NCBI RefSeq assembly: GCF_019749955.1 | Contig: NZ_JAIEPC010000003.1 | Coordinates: 1 to 64,000 of the forward strand | Length of the DNA stretch: 64,000 bases | Direction: 5' to 3' | Source: Sphingomonas sp. | GTDB taxonomy: Bacteria; Pseudomonadota; Alphaproteobacteria; Sphingomonadales; Sphingomonadaceae | Shown: in pieces, positions 25,447 to 33,065 of the stretch | How positions within the stretch are numbered: position 1 is the first letter of the stretch | How the letters are laid out: every line of letters starts with the position of its first letter | Notes under the pieces: model-generated | Databases searched by the model: none | Told to the model about the DNA's origin: nothing | The model's input: only the letters and a program-made list of their open reading frames with translations | Translations under genes and position numbers: made by a program

Positions 25447-25752
25447 AGCGGCTTTGTGACAATGCTAGCTTGTGGCAGTGGCTATGTGTGTAACCCCCAG
25501 CTAAGACTGGGCCGAATCCCAGCTAACGCTGGGCCAACCGGGTGGCTGGTTGGTCCGGGTGGCTTTCCAGCGAGGCGCGCTTTGTCACGGGCGTCGAGCG
25601 GAGTATCGCTGATCGCTGCCGGGCAATGGCGCCCGTCTGATCGCGGCGCTGATTGGTGACGATTCGCGCGCGCTGAACCGGTGACATCCAATTTCTGTAG
25701 CGCTTGCAACAAATCATCTCATAGTCGAAGCTTTGGTCCATGCGGGGTTTTG
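25447..25752. other. spacer after tniQ with hairpin cluster
   Basis: This 306-bp spacer separates tniQ from the AraC-type regulator. Its left third holds the inverted-repeat cluster annotated separately; the remainder has no gene that I can support. It is the most likely place for the right boundary of the transposon, but I found no terminal motif mirroring the repeats near 18.75 kb. Confidence 0.5.
25496..25553. repeat. three consecutive hairpins downstream of tniQ
   Basis: Two 16-bp units with a 22-bp period, CCCAGCTAAGACTGGG (25496-25511) and CCCAGCTAACGCTGGG (25518-25533), are each inverted repeats. Directly after them CCAACC...GGTTGG (25534-25553) forms a third 6-bp stem. A direct repeat CCGGGTGGCT (25538 and 25555) overlaps the third. 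There is no T-run, so this is not a standard terminator. Transposase binding sites or a boundary structure are possible. Confidence 0.7.
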
Positions 25753-26664
25753 ATGACGTCACAGGCTGACGCCTCCTTACTGCATCCCGACCTGTGGCGG
25801 GGCTGGGTCGCTGCGGACGATCCGCTGGCGAGTGACCCCTGCGTGTTGCGGGGCGGCTTTCTGCAATCCTGGCAGAACACCAGCTCGACCATGCTCCAGC
25901 CGCCGCTGGACCACCATCTCGTGGTGCTGCATCAGGGCGGGCCCAAGCGGGTCCGGCGCGACGGGGGCGGCGGTCGGCGCGTCAACGATGTCGAGGAGCG
26001 GTCGGTGACCTCGGCGGAAGCGGGCAGTGCCTATCGGTGGCAGACCGAGGGCCCGATCGCCTTTTCCCATTTCTACATCCGCCCCGACTATTTCGGTGCG
26101 CTGGTGGGTGAGGCGTTCGACCGCGATCCGGCGTCGGTGAGCTTTGCCGAAACCATCGGCCGCCCCGACCCGCACGCCGCCAATCTGTTCGAGCTGTTGC
26201 TCAATGGGCGCGACGATCCCGATTGGGCCTTGTCGGCCGATTTTTATGTCGATGCCTTGCTGGTTCGGCTGGCGACGACATCGACCTGGAATGGCGAGTT
26301 TCGGCAGTACCGCCGACTGACACTGGCCCCGCTCGTCGTCGCGCGCGTGTGCGATTTCGTCCGCTCCAACATCAGCCAGCGCATCACGCTTGAAGATTTG
26401 GCCGCCGTGGCGGGCTATAGCCGCTTTCATTTCGTACGGGCTTTCAAGGACAGTACGGGGGTACCGCCCTATGCCTATGTGCTGCGCGAGCGTGTCGCCG
26501 CCGCGCGGGGCCTGCTTGATCACAGCGCGCTGCCGATCGCCGAAATCGCGCAACGTTGCGGTTTTTCGACGCACACCCATTTCTCGACGCGTTTTCGCGA
26601 GGCGATCGGCCTGACGCCCGCTGACTACCGCCGCCGCGCAGGCGGCGGCGGTAGTAGCGACTGA
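25753..26664 (+). CDS. AraC-family transcriptional regulator
   Basis: This 303-residue protein has an unassigned sensor region of about 195 residues and a C-terminal AraC domain with two HTH units. The first is ITLEDLAAVAGYSRFHFVRAFKDSTGVPPYAYV and the second is LPIAEIAQRCGFSTHTHFSTRFREAIGLTP. I chose the ATG at 25753 because the upstream 24 codons lack a ribosome site and resemble spacer. It converges on an outer-membrane protein gene (5-bp gap), with another AraC gene beyond. The effector is unknown. Confidence 0.9.
   Translation: MTSQADASLLHPDLWRGWVAADDPLASDPCVLRGGFLQSWQNTSSTMLQPPLDHHLVVLHQGGPKRVRRDGGGGRRVNDVEERSVTSAEAGSAYRWQTEGPIAFSHFYIRPDYFGALVGEAFDRDPASVSFAETIGRPDPHAANLFELLLNGRDDPDWALSADFYVDALLVRLATTSTWNGEFRQYRRLTLAPLVVARVCDFVRSNISQRITLEDLAAVAGYSRFHFVRAFKDSTGVPPYAYVLRERVAAARGLLDHSALPIAEIAQRCGFSTHTHFSTRFREAIGLTPADYRRRAGGGGSSD
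26625..26654. terminator. GC-rich hairpin between convergent genes
   Basis: CTACCGCCGCC pairs with GGCGGCGGCGGTAG around a short GCGCA loop, at the extreme 3' end of the AraC coding sequence and just before the convergent gene. There is no U-tract, so it may be a weak bidirectional terminator or merely coding bias for alanine, arginine and glycine. Confidence 0.35.
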
Positions 26665-26668
26665 TCGG

Positions 26669-27538
26669 CTAAAAACCCTGAACGAGTTGGACGATGTAGC
26701 GCTGACTGAACGAATTGGCGACGTTGGTCACCGGAAACTCGACGCCAGCTAGCAAAAACAGATTATTGCCGACATGGGTACGCATCCCGGGCGTGATGCT
26801 GACAAAGCTGTTGCCTACGCCGCGGATTGGTTGGCGCCAATTGGCCGAAACATACCAGGTCAAATCGCCAAACGGGGCCCGGCTGTGCGGTGTGATCGTC
26901 TGGCCGACCGCAGCATTGAGCACGAAATTGTCCGGTTGGTTTCGGTTCGCGAATTCATAGGCAACGCGGCCACGCAGCGAAAAGCCGCGACCAACATCGG
27001 TCCAGATGTTGAGCTGCGGCTGCGCGGCAAAGACATTATTGCCCTGGCGGATCGATCCGGTCGGCAAGCGCCAGCCGACACCGCCGTTGATCGACAGATT
27101 GCGCTTTTCGACCAACATGACCTGCGTGGTCAGCGTGACGTCGCCGAAATTGCCGCTGCGGCCGGAATTCTGATAAAAGGGCACTTCGATGCCGGCCCAA
27201 AGGCGGCGCGTGAACGGATAGTGGAACCGCCCGAGCACACCCCATGAATCGGGGCCGCGCGCTTCGGTATAGTTGGCGGCCAAGTGCACTTCGCGGGTGA
27301 AAAAGCCGTCCGCCGTGGCCAGCCAGCCGTGGCGCGGCGCGCCGCTGTCCCCATTGGGAACGGGAATCCACTTGCTACCCAGCTCCTCCCCGAATTTGGC
27401 GCTGTCGAGTGGCGTCCATTCGCTGGCGGGTTCTGCGGGCGGGGGCGGCGCATCCTGCGCCACAGCGGCGTCAGCGCACCCAACGATGAGTGCTGCGGCA
27501 AGCGCGGTGCGGCGGGCAGCGAAGTTACTCCAATGCAT
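26669..27538 (-). CDS. outer-membrane beta-barrel protein, function unknown
   Basis: The product has 289 residues from the ATG at 27538, 9 bases after GGAGG; an upstream TTG lies too close to that site. A signal peptide ends near AVAQ-DA. The rest alternates polar and hydrophobic residues in beta-hairpin style (VHLAANYTEARG, FSLRGRVAYEFANRN, DLTWYVSANWRQP). It ends in aromatic F, as barrel proteins do. It resembles transporter/MetA-pathway-type outer-membrane proteins, but the substrate cannot be told. AraC genes on both sides suggest inducible expression. Confidence 0.75.
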   Translation of the reverse strand: MHWSNFAARRTALAAALIVGCADAAVAQDAPPPPAEPASEWTPLDSAKFGEELGSKWIPVPNGDSGAPRHGWLATADGFFTREVHLAANYTEARGPDSWGVLGRFHYPFTRRLWAGIEVPFYQNSGRSGNFGDVTLTTQVMLVEKRNLSINGGVGWRLPTGSIRQGNNVFAAQPQLNIWTDVGRGFSLRGRVAYEFANRNQPDNFVLNAAVGQTITPHSRAPFGDLTWYVSANWRQPIRGVGNSFVSITPGMRTHVGNNLFLLAGVEFPVTNVANSFSQRYIVQLVQGF

Positions 27539-27659
27539 GGTCAATTCCCTCCTTAAGAGAGGGGCGGCATAGCATTTGGGCGCGCGGGCTTCTTTCGCAG
27601 CCCTTTGAGTTTATCGGCAAATTGCTTCGCTCTTTTGCCGAACGTCCCAGCCGCGCGGC

Positions 27660-28574
27660 TTACTGTCCGCGCTGTCGACGATAGCGTCCGGGCGGCATGC
27701 CGATCACCTTGGTGAACGCCGCCGTGAAATGCGATTGGCTGGCAAACCCGCACGCCAGTGCCAACTCGGCCAAGGGCAGATCGCCGCCCACCAGCATCGC
27801 ACGCGCGCGGTCGAGCCGCCGTGACCCCACGAAATGATAGGGCGTCTCGCCCGTCGCCAGCTTGAACACGCGCGAAAAATGAAAGGGCGACAGGCCAGCG
27901 ACTCCGGCCAAATCCTGGAGGTGAATTTCATGGTCGAGCCGCGAGTCGATGAAATCGACCACGCGGGCCAATCGCACGGGCGACAAATGGATGCGCTCGT
28001 CGGCCGCGTGCGTCGGGGTGATGTTCTGCTGGACCAGCGTCGCGCCAATCGCGCGGATCAGGCCTTCGACCATCAAATCGGACGCAAAGCCCGGCGCGCG
28101 CAGCTCCATCGCGCACATCGTGATCAGTTGACTCAGCCGGTCGTGGCGTTCGCTCGCGATCGGCGGCAATTCGGCAGCGCCCAGTTCGGCAGTGATCTTG
28201 CGAAGGTCAGCTTGCGGAATGAACAGCGCCAGCGCGCTGTGTCCGGCCGAAAACTCAATCTCGGTCGTATAGTCATGCGGCACGAAGCTGACATGACCGC
28301 GCTGCAGCGGCTTGTCGACATGCAGATGGCCGATGCGCCCCCGGTGCCGCGGCGAGGCGGTCAGATTGACCAGCAGCGTGTCGCTGTCGGACAGGCTGCC
28401 GGCCGCGCGCGCCTGACCCGATTCGCCAACCCCGATGTGGCGCACGGCCTGGATTCTGTTGCCCGGTTTCGACAGCATTTCGGCCTGCGGTTTCGCCGAA
28501 AACCGGATTGAATCATAAGCATCTGCACCCGTCGCCGCCAGAAAACTGGAAGGAGCGTAGACCCGCGAGTCCAT
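27660..28574 (-). CDS. AraC-family transcriptional regulator
   Basis: The 304-residue protein has a cupin-like N-terminal sensor half and a C-terminal AraC DNA-binding domain: EIHLQDLAGVAGLSPFHFSRVFKLATGETPYHFV, then LPLAELALACGFASQSHFTAAFTKVIGMPPG. It lies upstream of, and on the same strand as, the beta-barrel gene (121-bp gap), so it may control it. The ribosome site is weak. It is not a close copy of the AraC gene at 25753. Confidence 0.9.
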   Translation of the reverse strand: MDSRVYAPSSFLAATGADAYDSIRFSAKPQAEMLSKPGNRIQAVRHIGVGESGQARAAGSLSDSDTLLVNLTASPRHRGRIGHLHVDKPLQRGHVSFVPHDYTTEIEFSAGHSALALFIPQADLRKITAELGAAELPPIASERHDRLSQLITMCAMELRAPGFASDLMVEGLIRAIGATLVQQNITPTHAADERIHLSPVRLARVVDFIDSRLDHEIHLQDLAGVAGLSPFHFSRVFKLATGETPYHFVGSRRLDRARAMLVGGDLPLAELALACGFASQSHFTAAFTKVIGMPPGRYRRQRGQ

Positions 28575-28759
28575 ATCGTGCCTCGACCTATGAAAAAGGA
28601 GTCACGCCAAACAATTTGGCGCCGAAAATCTCCTCAATCGGAATCGATAATAGCATGGCGCTATTGGTTTGCGGGGCTGCTCTCGGCCCCTAGCTTTCGA
28701 TTTGCGCAATATCGCAATACAGTTGTCGACTGTGATCGGGGTTACGACATCGCAATTGA

Positions 28760-29116
28760 CTAGTGCAGCGACCCCGCCGGGTTGGACAGCCGGAGCATCG
28801 ATACCAACCGGATATCAGCCTCGGCCAAGCCGGCGGCGACGAGCGGCAAGCTGTTGACGTGCGTCTGCATCACCGCGACCGATTCGGTGCACAGCAGCGT
28901 CAGCTCGTCGCGCTCGCTTGCCACAAAAGCCATGACGAAACGGCCATTCATTGCCCAATCGACCAGCGCGTCGAACTCGGCGCTGGTATAGAAGGCGACC
29001 TCATCCGCGCTTGACCCGGGGATCCCGCGCAGCGTGATGAGCGTGAGCGGCATCGGCGGATTTTTCTGCCCGCGCCGCAAGCTTGCATACCAGGACGACA
29101 GCAGGTTCCAGGGCAT
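28760..29116 (-). CDS. conserved hypothetical protein
   Basis: The 118-residue protein starts from an ATG with AGGAGG 10 bases upstream; a second ATG at 29053 (MPLTLITLRG) is an alternative. It looks like a small alpha/beta protein (LTLITLRGIPGSSADEVAF, RFVMAFVASERDELTLLC, DIRLVSMLRL). I do not recognise a family. It is divergent from the secreted protein at 29359, with a palindrome between them. Confidence 0.6.
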   Translation of the reverse strand: MPWNLLSSWYASLRRGQKNPPMPLTLITLRGIPGSSADEVAFYTSAEFDALVDWAMNGRFVMAFVASERDELTLLCTESVAVMQTHVNSLPLVAAGLAEADIRLVSMLRLSNPAGSLH

Positions 29117-29149
29117 TTGGGGCGACCCTCCTGCCGCGCATCATAACCA

Positions 29150-29172
29150 TGATAGCGGGGTCCGCGCTATCA
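29150..29172. promoter_or_regulatory. perfect palindrome between divergent genes
   Basis: TGATAGCG and CGCTATCA form perfect 8-bp arms around GGGTCCG. It lies 34 bp upstream of the minus-strand gene and 187 bp upstream of the plus-strand gene. It could be an operator for a dimeric regulator. Confidence 0.4.
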
Positions 29173-29358
29173 CGATATTGCGCACCGAGTGACCGCAAGC
29201 AGCATTAAAAAATGCGCGGTGCAGGAAAGCTTGCCGCAAGCTTTCGCAAAACACCAACGCATCACGAAAGCAAAACGGCGCGCGCTGTGGCGACATGCGG
29301 CTCAGCGGTGACCAGACTTCTCTGGTGCAGGCCGCGCGCCAATTACCGGGAGCAGTCC

Positions 29359-30573
29359 ATGTCCAAACACCTCGATACCCGATTCACTCTGCTAGCCAGC
29401 GCGGCCGTGCTGCTGGCGGCGGCGGTCGCCCCTGCCAGCGCCGAAGTCGTTGTTCGCGGCAAGGAAGGCAAGCCGCTCGACGAAATCCGCCGCGCACCGG
29501 GGTCAATCTATCCCGATCTGCGCACCATCGTCGCCCAGCCGTCGCCATCCGAGATCAAGCCCGAATTCCTCGGCCCGGTTGTGCTGATGAAGTCGGCACA
29601 TATCGATCTGGAAAAAGGCACAGCGACGCTGCCGCTCCGCAAGGGCAAGCTGAAGAACGGCACGCCGGTGTGGTTCATCATCACCGACACCACCGACGAA
29701 AATCTGTCGAACCTGCACGGCGTCAATTATGCGCCGAAGATGGCGTACGGCCTGACCGGCGTCGCATCGCGTCACGCGACGATCGAAAAGGATGGTAGCT
29801 TCACCTTCGCCACCGGCAGCGTCGATTTCAAGCCGGTCCTTGGCGTGACGCCCGGACCTGCCAACGCACCGTTCCCGCCCGCTAAGTTCCAGCCGGGCTC
29901 GGTTGGCGATGCGACCTACACGCCGATGGTCTATATCGACAATTCCGCCAAGGGCGTGTTGATGAACGCGCCCGTCGTCTCGCAGGCAACCGAAGCCGAA
30001 CTCAACACCATGTGCGACGGCAATGTCGATCACAGCAAGGTGCACGACAAGGTGCTGGCCATCTGTCCGCGTGACGAAACCGTCACGCTGTCGCTGACGC
30101 TCGGCTTCACCTTCGACAAGCCGATCCAGTATCTGTCGACCGAGGCCAACAACCCGCTTGTCGCCGCGCTTGAAAATGCGACCTTCGCGCCGGCGCTTGC
30201 CGACCTGCCGTTCGCGCTCGAAGATGCGTCGCCCGGCGAATCGGCAGAGCGTATCGTCGTCGTCGTCAATGGTCCGACCGGCCTCGACAATCCGCATCGT
30301 CAGGGGCTGGTGAGCGCGCTGACGGATGGCCGTGGTCCGCTCAACATCCTCGGCGGCATCCCGACGATCAACCTCGACTATTCACCGATGTGGCGGCTGT
30401 TCCCGGCGGTGTGGACCGACGAGGCGATCAAGAAGGGCTATCGCTATCGCATGACCAGCGCGCTGCAGGCGGCAGAAATGTCGACGCGTGGTTTGATCAA
30501 GAGCCTCGACGGCGGCGATTTCCGCGCGGTCGGGTTCGTTGTGAATTGCCCGGTGGTCTATCGCATCAACTGA
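29359..30573 (+). CDS. secreted protein of unknown function
   Basis: The product has 404 residues from the ATG preceded by GGGAG. A signal peptide ends at ASA-EV. The mature protein has beta-rich stretches (GTPVWFIITDTTDENLSNL, HGVNYAPKMAYGLTG, RIVVVVNGPTGLDNP). Two Cys, at MCDGN and AICPRDE, might form a disulfide. No catalytic motif is recognised. It is probably periplasmic or extracellular and is monocistronic. Confidence 0.75.
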   Translation: MSKHLDTRFTLLASAAVLLAAAVAPASAEVVVRGKEGKPLDEIRRAPGSIYPDLRTIVAQPSPSEIKPEFLGPVVLMKSAHIDLEKGTATLPLRKGKLKNGTPVWFIITDTTDENLSNLHGVNYAPKMAYGLTGVASRHATIEKDGSFTFATGSVDFKPVLGVTPGPANAPFPPAKFQPGSVGDATYTPMVYIDNSAKGVLMNAPVVSQATEAELNTMCDGNVDHSKVHDKVLAICPRDETVTLSLTLGFTFDKPIQYLSTEANNPLVAALENATFAPALADLPFALEDASPGESAERIVVVVNGPTGLDNPHRQGLVSALTDGRGPLNILGGIPTINLDYSPMWRLFPAVWTDEAIKKGYRYRMTSALQAAEMSTRGLIKSLDGGDFRAVGFVVNCPVVYRIN

Positions 30574-31416
30574 TCGACCACGGGCTCAAGCATAGGCGAT
30601 GGTCCAGCGTTCCCCCCCCACGCTCAACCCCTCATCGCCTGGGCGGCGCTGCTCGTCAGCGCCGCCCCATACTCCGCCGCCGGTGCGCAGCAAATCGCTG
30701 CGCCCGGCGCGGCTTGTTGTGTGATCTGACCACCGACCGCCCGGATACGACCAAAAGCCCCTTCACCATCGACGCGGGGTCGCGGCAGAGCATGTCGATC
30801 ACTGCGATCTGTGGTTCGGGCCTCTCTCCCGCGAACTTTCTGGCAATGGATGGGAATGAAGGCGCGCGCGCAATTCGCGGAGCACTCAACGACGTCGCCA
30901 GCAACTTGCGCTAACCGACGGCGGTTGGACGCGCTCCGCTTTTGGCCAAATAAATGGGGCTGGATCGACCTGCCGCAGCTCGGGCAACGCTGATATCGGT
31001 CGGCCAATCAGTCGAATGGAAGGCACTGGCGCAGGACAGGCGCGGGGCGCGTTGCGGGATCAGGGTCGGCGGGCATCAGCGACCGGGGTGGCGCCTTGCC
31101 GAGCCGCGAGTTCCATGAACCAACGACCTCATCCGCGATCTGACTCCCCCAGGACGGCCATGCCGGTTTGCACGAATCACGACTGCCGCTTGTGCACGAA
31201 TGGCGGCTTCGGAGATCCTCTCAGGACGGTCGGTCGACCGGGATCGGCACCCGATGGATGCGGAGGTCGGTCCTGTGTGCTGACGGTGGCCCAGCGTTAG
31301 CCAGGAATCTTCTGGCCAGGCGAAGTTTTCGCTGGTCGCCGATTTTTGGGCCATGTGGGAAAAATGCGTATACGAGGCGACGCTCGGCCCAAGCTTGGCG
31401 GGGGGTTGCAACAACC
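30574..31416. other. long intergenic region with possible gene decay
   Basis: No convincing intact gene is seen in these ~840 bp. One plus-strand stretch at about 30630-30729 reads LIAWAALLVSAAPYSAAGAQQ, a typical signal peptide, but it stops after about a dozen more residues. An ATG at 30604 lies in another frame, separated from it by a run of eight C. A frame at 30793-30914 (40 codons) also lacks a ribosome site. This looks like the remains of a secreted-protein gene. Confidence 0.4.
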
Positions 31417-32175
31417 ATGGCCGACGCTGCCGAACGCGCTGATCCTGTTACCAGAGCGGTGCGCCAGCCGCTGTGGGGCTATTACGCCGCCGCGGCGCTC
31501 GCTGCTGCGATGCTGTTATTGGTCGGGCTGGGGGCGCTTGTCGCGCGCGGGCAGCTGTTCGCTTTCGACCGCGCGATTATGTTGGCGATGCGCGAAAGCG
31601 AGAACAGGCGCATCCCCGAAGGGCCGATGTGGCTCAAGCAGGCGATGCTCGACGTGACCGCGCTTGGTGGTGAAACGGTGTTGGTCGTCGTCGTATTGGC
31701 CACCGCAGGTTTTCTCGTGCTTGGGCGGAGATGGCTGACGCTGGGGCTGGTGCTCGGCGGGACGATCAGTGGATCGTTGCTGGTCGGGGTGTTCAAGGAC
31801 TTGGTTGGCCGTGCGCGCCCTGTACTGATCGATCATCTGGTCGATGTCTGGTCGGCGAGCTTCCCGAGCGGCCATGCCGCCAACAGTGCGACTGTCTACC
31901 TGACGATTGCGCTGATCCTGATGCAAATCGTCGAGCAGCGTGCGGCGCGGCTGTACCTTGTCGCGGTCGCCGCGCTGCTGGTCGGCGCGATCGGTGTCAG
32001 CCGCGTCTATCTGGGCGTGCATTTCCCGAGCGACGTGATCGCGGGCTGGAGCTTCGGCACGCTTTGGGCGCTGGGGTGGTGGTGGATCGGGGCGTGGACT
32101 CGCGTCAGGCGCGCGCGAGCAGAGCCTGGGCCGCTTTCAGATGCGGCGCATCGACCATCCGACCGTCGAGGCTGA
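31417..32175 (+). CDS. PAP2-family membrane phosphatase
   Basis: The 252-residue integral membrane protein has about six hydrophobic segments and the three PAP2 motifs: KDLVGRARP, PSGHA and SRVYLGVHFPSD. The Lys, Arg, His and Asp used in the phosphohistidine mechanism are all present. Such enzymes dephosphorylate lipid phosphates, for example phosphatidic acid or undecaprenyl pyrophosphate. The 3' end overlaps the convergent CoA-ester lyase gene by 71 bases. Confidence 0.9.
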   Translation: MADAAERADPVTRAVRQPLWGYYAAAALAAAMLLLVGLGALVARGQLFAFDRAIMLAMRESENRRIPEGPMWLKQAMLDVTALGGETVLVVVVLATAGFLVLGRRWLTLGLVLGGTISGSLLVGVFKDLVGRARPVLIDHLVDVWSASFPSGHAANSATVYLTIALILMQIVEQRAARLYLVAVAALLVGAIGVSRVYLGVHFPSDVIAGWSFGTLWALGWWWIGAWTRVRRARAEPGPLSDAAHRPSDRRG

Positions 32176-32935
32176 GCGCGCCCGCGCCGGGATTCGCCGC
32201 GAACAGATCGACGATGGCCTGCGCCTTGGCGACCTCCTCCGCGCTCGGCGTGAAGGCGGCGTTGATGACGCTTACCTGCGTCGGATGGATCGCCATCATG
32301 CCCGTAAAGCCGTCGCGCCGCCCGCGCGCGGCATAGGCGGCGAGCCCGTCGATGTCGCGAAAATCGGGATAGACCGTCTCGAGGGCCGGCACACCCGCCG
32401 CATGCGCGCCAAACAGCGTGAGCGACCGCGCGAGCTGGTAAGGCGCGGTATAGCTGCCGTCGGCCTCGCGTGACGCGCTCGCGCCGATCGCGGCGGGCAG
32501 GTCCTCGGCGCCCCAGGTCAGCCCCGCCAGCCGGGGCGTGACGCCGCCATAGCTGCCAAGGCTGAAAATCGCCGCCGGGGTTTCGGTCGCGATTGGCAGG
32601 ATCATCATGTCGCCCCTGAGCTTGGCATCGAGTGCGGCGAGCGAGGCGCGGCCCTCCGCCTTCGGCAGCACGATGCCGTCGGGGTGCGCGGGGAGCACGG
32701 CGGCGAGATCGTCGTCCGCGAGCCCCGAATCGAGCGGGTTGATCCTTACGAACAGCGTCGTCGTGCGCGCGTGGCCGAGGAATTCGGCAACGGCGGTGCG
32801 GGCGGCTGCCTTGTTCGTAAGCGCCACCGAATCCTCAAGATCGACGATCAGCGCATCGGCGCCGAGCGTCAGCGCTTTCACCATGCGGTCGGGCCGGTCC
32901 CCGGGGACGAACAGCAAGGATCGCAGGCGTGGCAT
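32105..32935 (-). CDS. HpcH/HpaI-family CoA-ester lyase (CitE-like)
   Basis: The product has 276 residues from the ATG at 32935 (TGAGG 8 bases upstream); a TTG six codons earlier is less likely. Signatures of citrate lyase beta/malyl-CoA lyase-like enzymes are RSLLFVPGDRPDRMVKA, ADALIVDLEDSV, RINPLDSG, and the Glu in PIATETPAAI. They cleave or form 3-hydroxyacyl-CoA esters. The precise substrate is uncertain because no CitD/CitF partners are present. Confidence 0.88.
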   Translation of the reverse strand: MPRLRSLLFVPGDRPDRMVKALTLGADALIVDLEDSVALTNKAAARTAVAEFLGHARTTTLFVRINPLDSGLADDDLAAVLPAHPDGIVLPKAEGRASLAALDAKLRGDMMILPIATETPAAIFSLGSYGGVTPRLAGLTWGAEDLPAAIGASASREADGSYTAPYQLARSLTLFGAHAAGVPALETVYPDFRDIDGLAAYAARGRRDGFTGMMAIHPTQVSVINAAFTPSAEEVAKAQAIVDLFAANPGAGALSLDGRMVDAPHLKAAQALLARA

Positions 32936-33009
32936 CGGATTGGCCTCATTCAACTTGTGATGCGTGCGCTAGCATGGCCAAGCCGTGCGACGGAAGCGCC
33001 GAAGCATAT

Positions 33010-33024
33010 TGATATTGTATATCA
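33010..33024. promoter_or_regulatory. palindromic operator upstream of the TonB receptor
   Basis: TGATAT-TGT-ATATCA is a perfect 15-bp inverted repeat in the divergent region, 41 bp before the receptor start. A+T-rich palindromes of this sort in front of TonB receptors are typical metalloregulator (Fur/Zur) boxes. A Zur role would suit the ZnuD-like receptor but is inference. Confidence 0.5.
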
Positions 33025-33065
33025 TCGCTTCTAATGCTGCGGCGCGTCATCATTGGAGTGTTTGC

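Larger units (their letters stand above)
18743..25553 (+). mobile_element. Tn7-like transposition module (tnsA-tnsB-tnsC-tniQ)
   Basis: Four overlapping plus-strand genes encode the heteromeric transposase (TnsA endonuclease plus TnsB DDE transposase), the AAA regulator TnsC and the target selector TniQ/TnsD. The span given runs from the direct repeats before tnsA to the hairpin cluster after tniQ; these are the outermost repeat structures seen, not proven ends. I could not find matching terminal inverted repeats or a 5-bp target duplication. No TnsE, Cas gene or CRISPR array accompanies it. Cargo may lie to the left (10.6-18.7 kb), where the defence-like operon and the transposase-like regulators sit. 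Confidence 0.75.

Noticed and set aside
28750..28763. ATTGACTAGTGCAG, matching 13 of 14 bases of one 21-bp repeat copy
   Set aside because: It falls at the stop of a minus-strand gene, lacks the CCTAC half and is in the same orientation, so it cannot be the opposite transposon end. Similar partial matches (TAGTGCAAT at ~37.3 kb) occur by chance.
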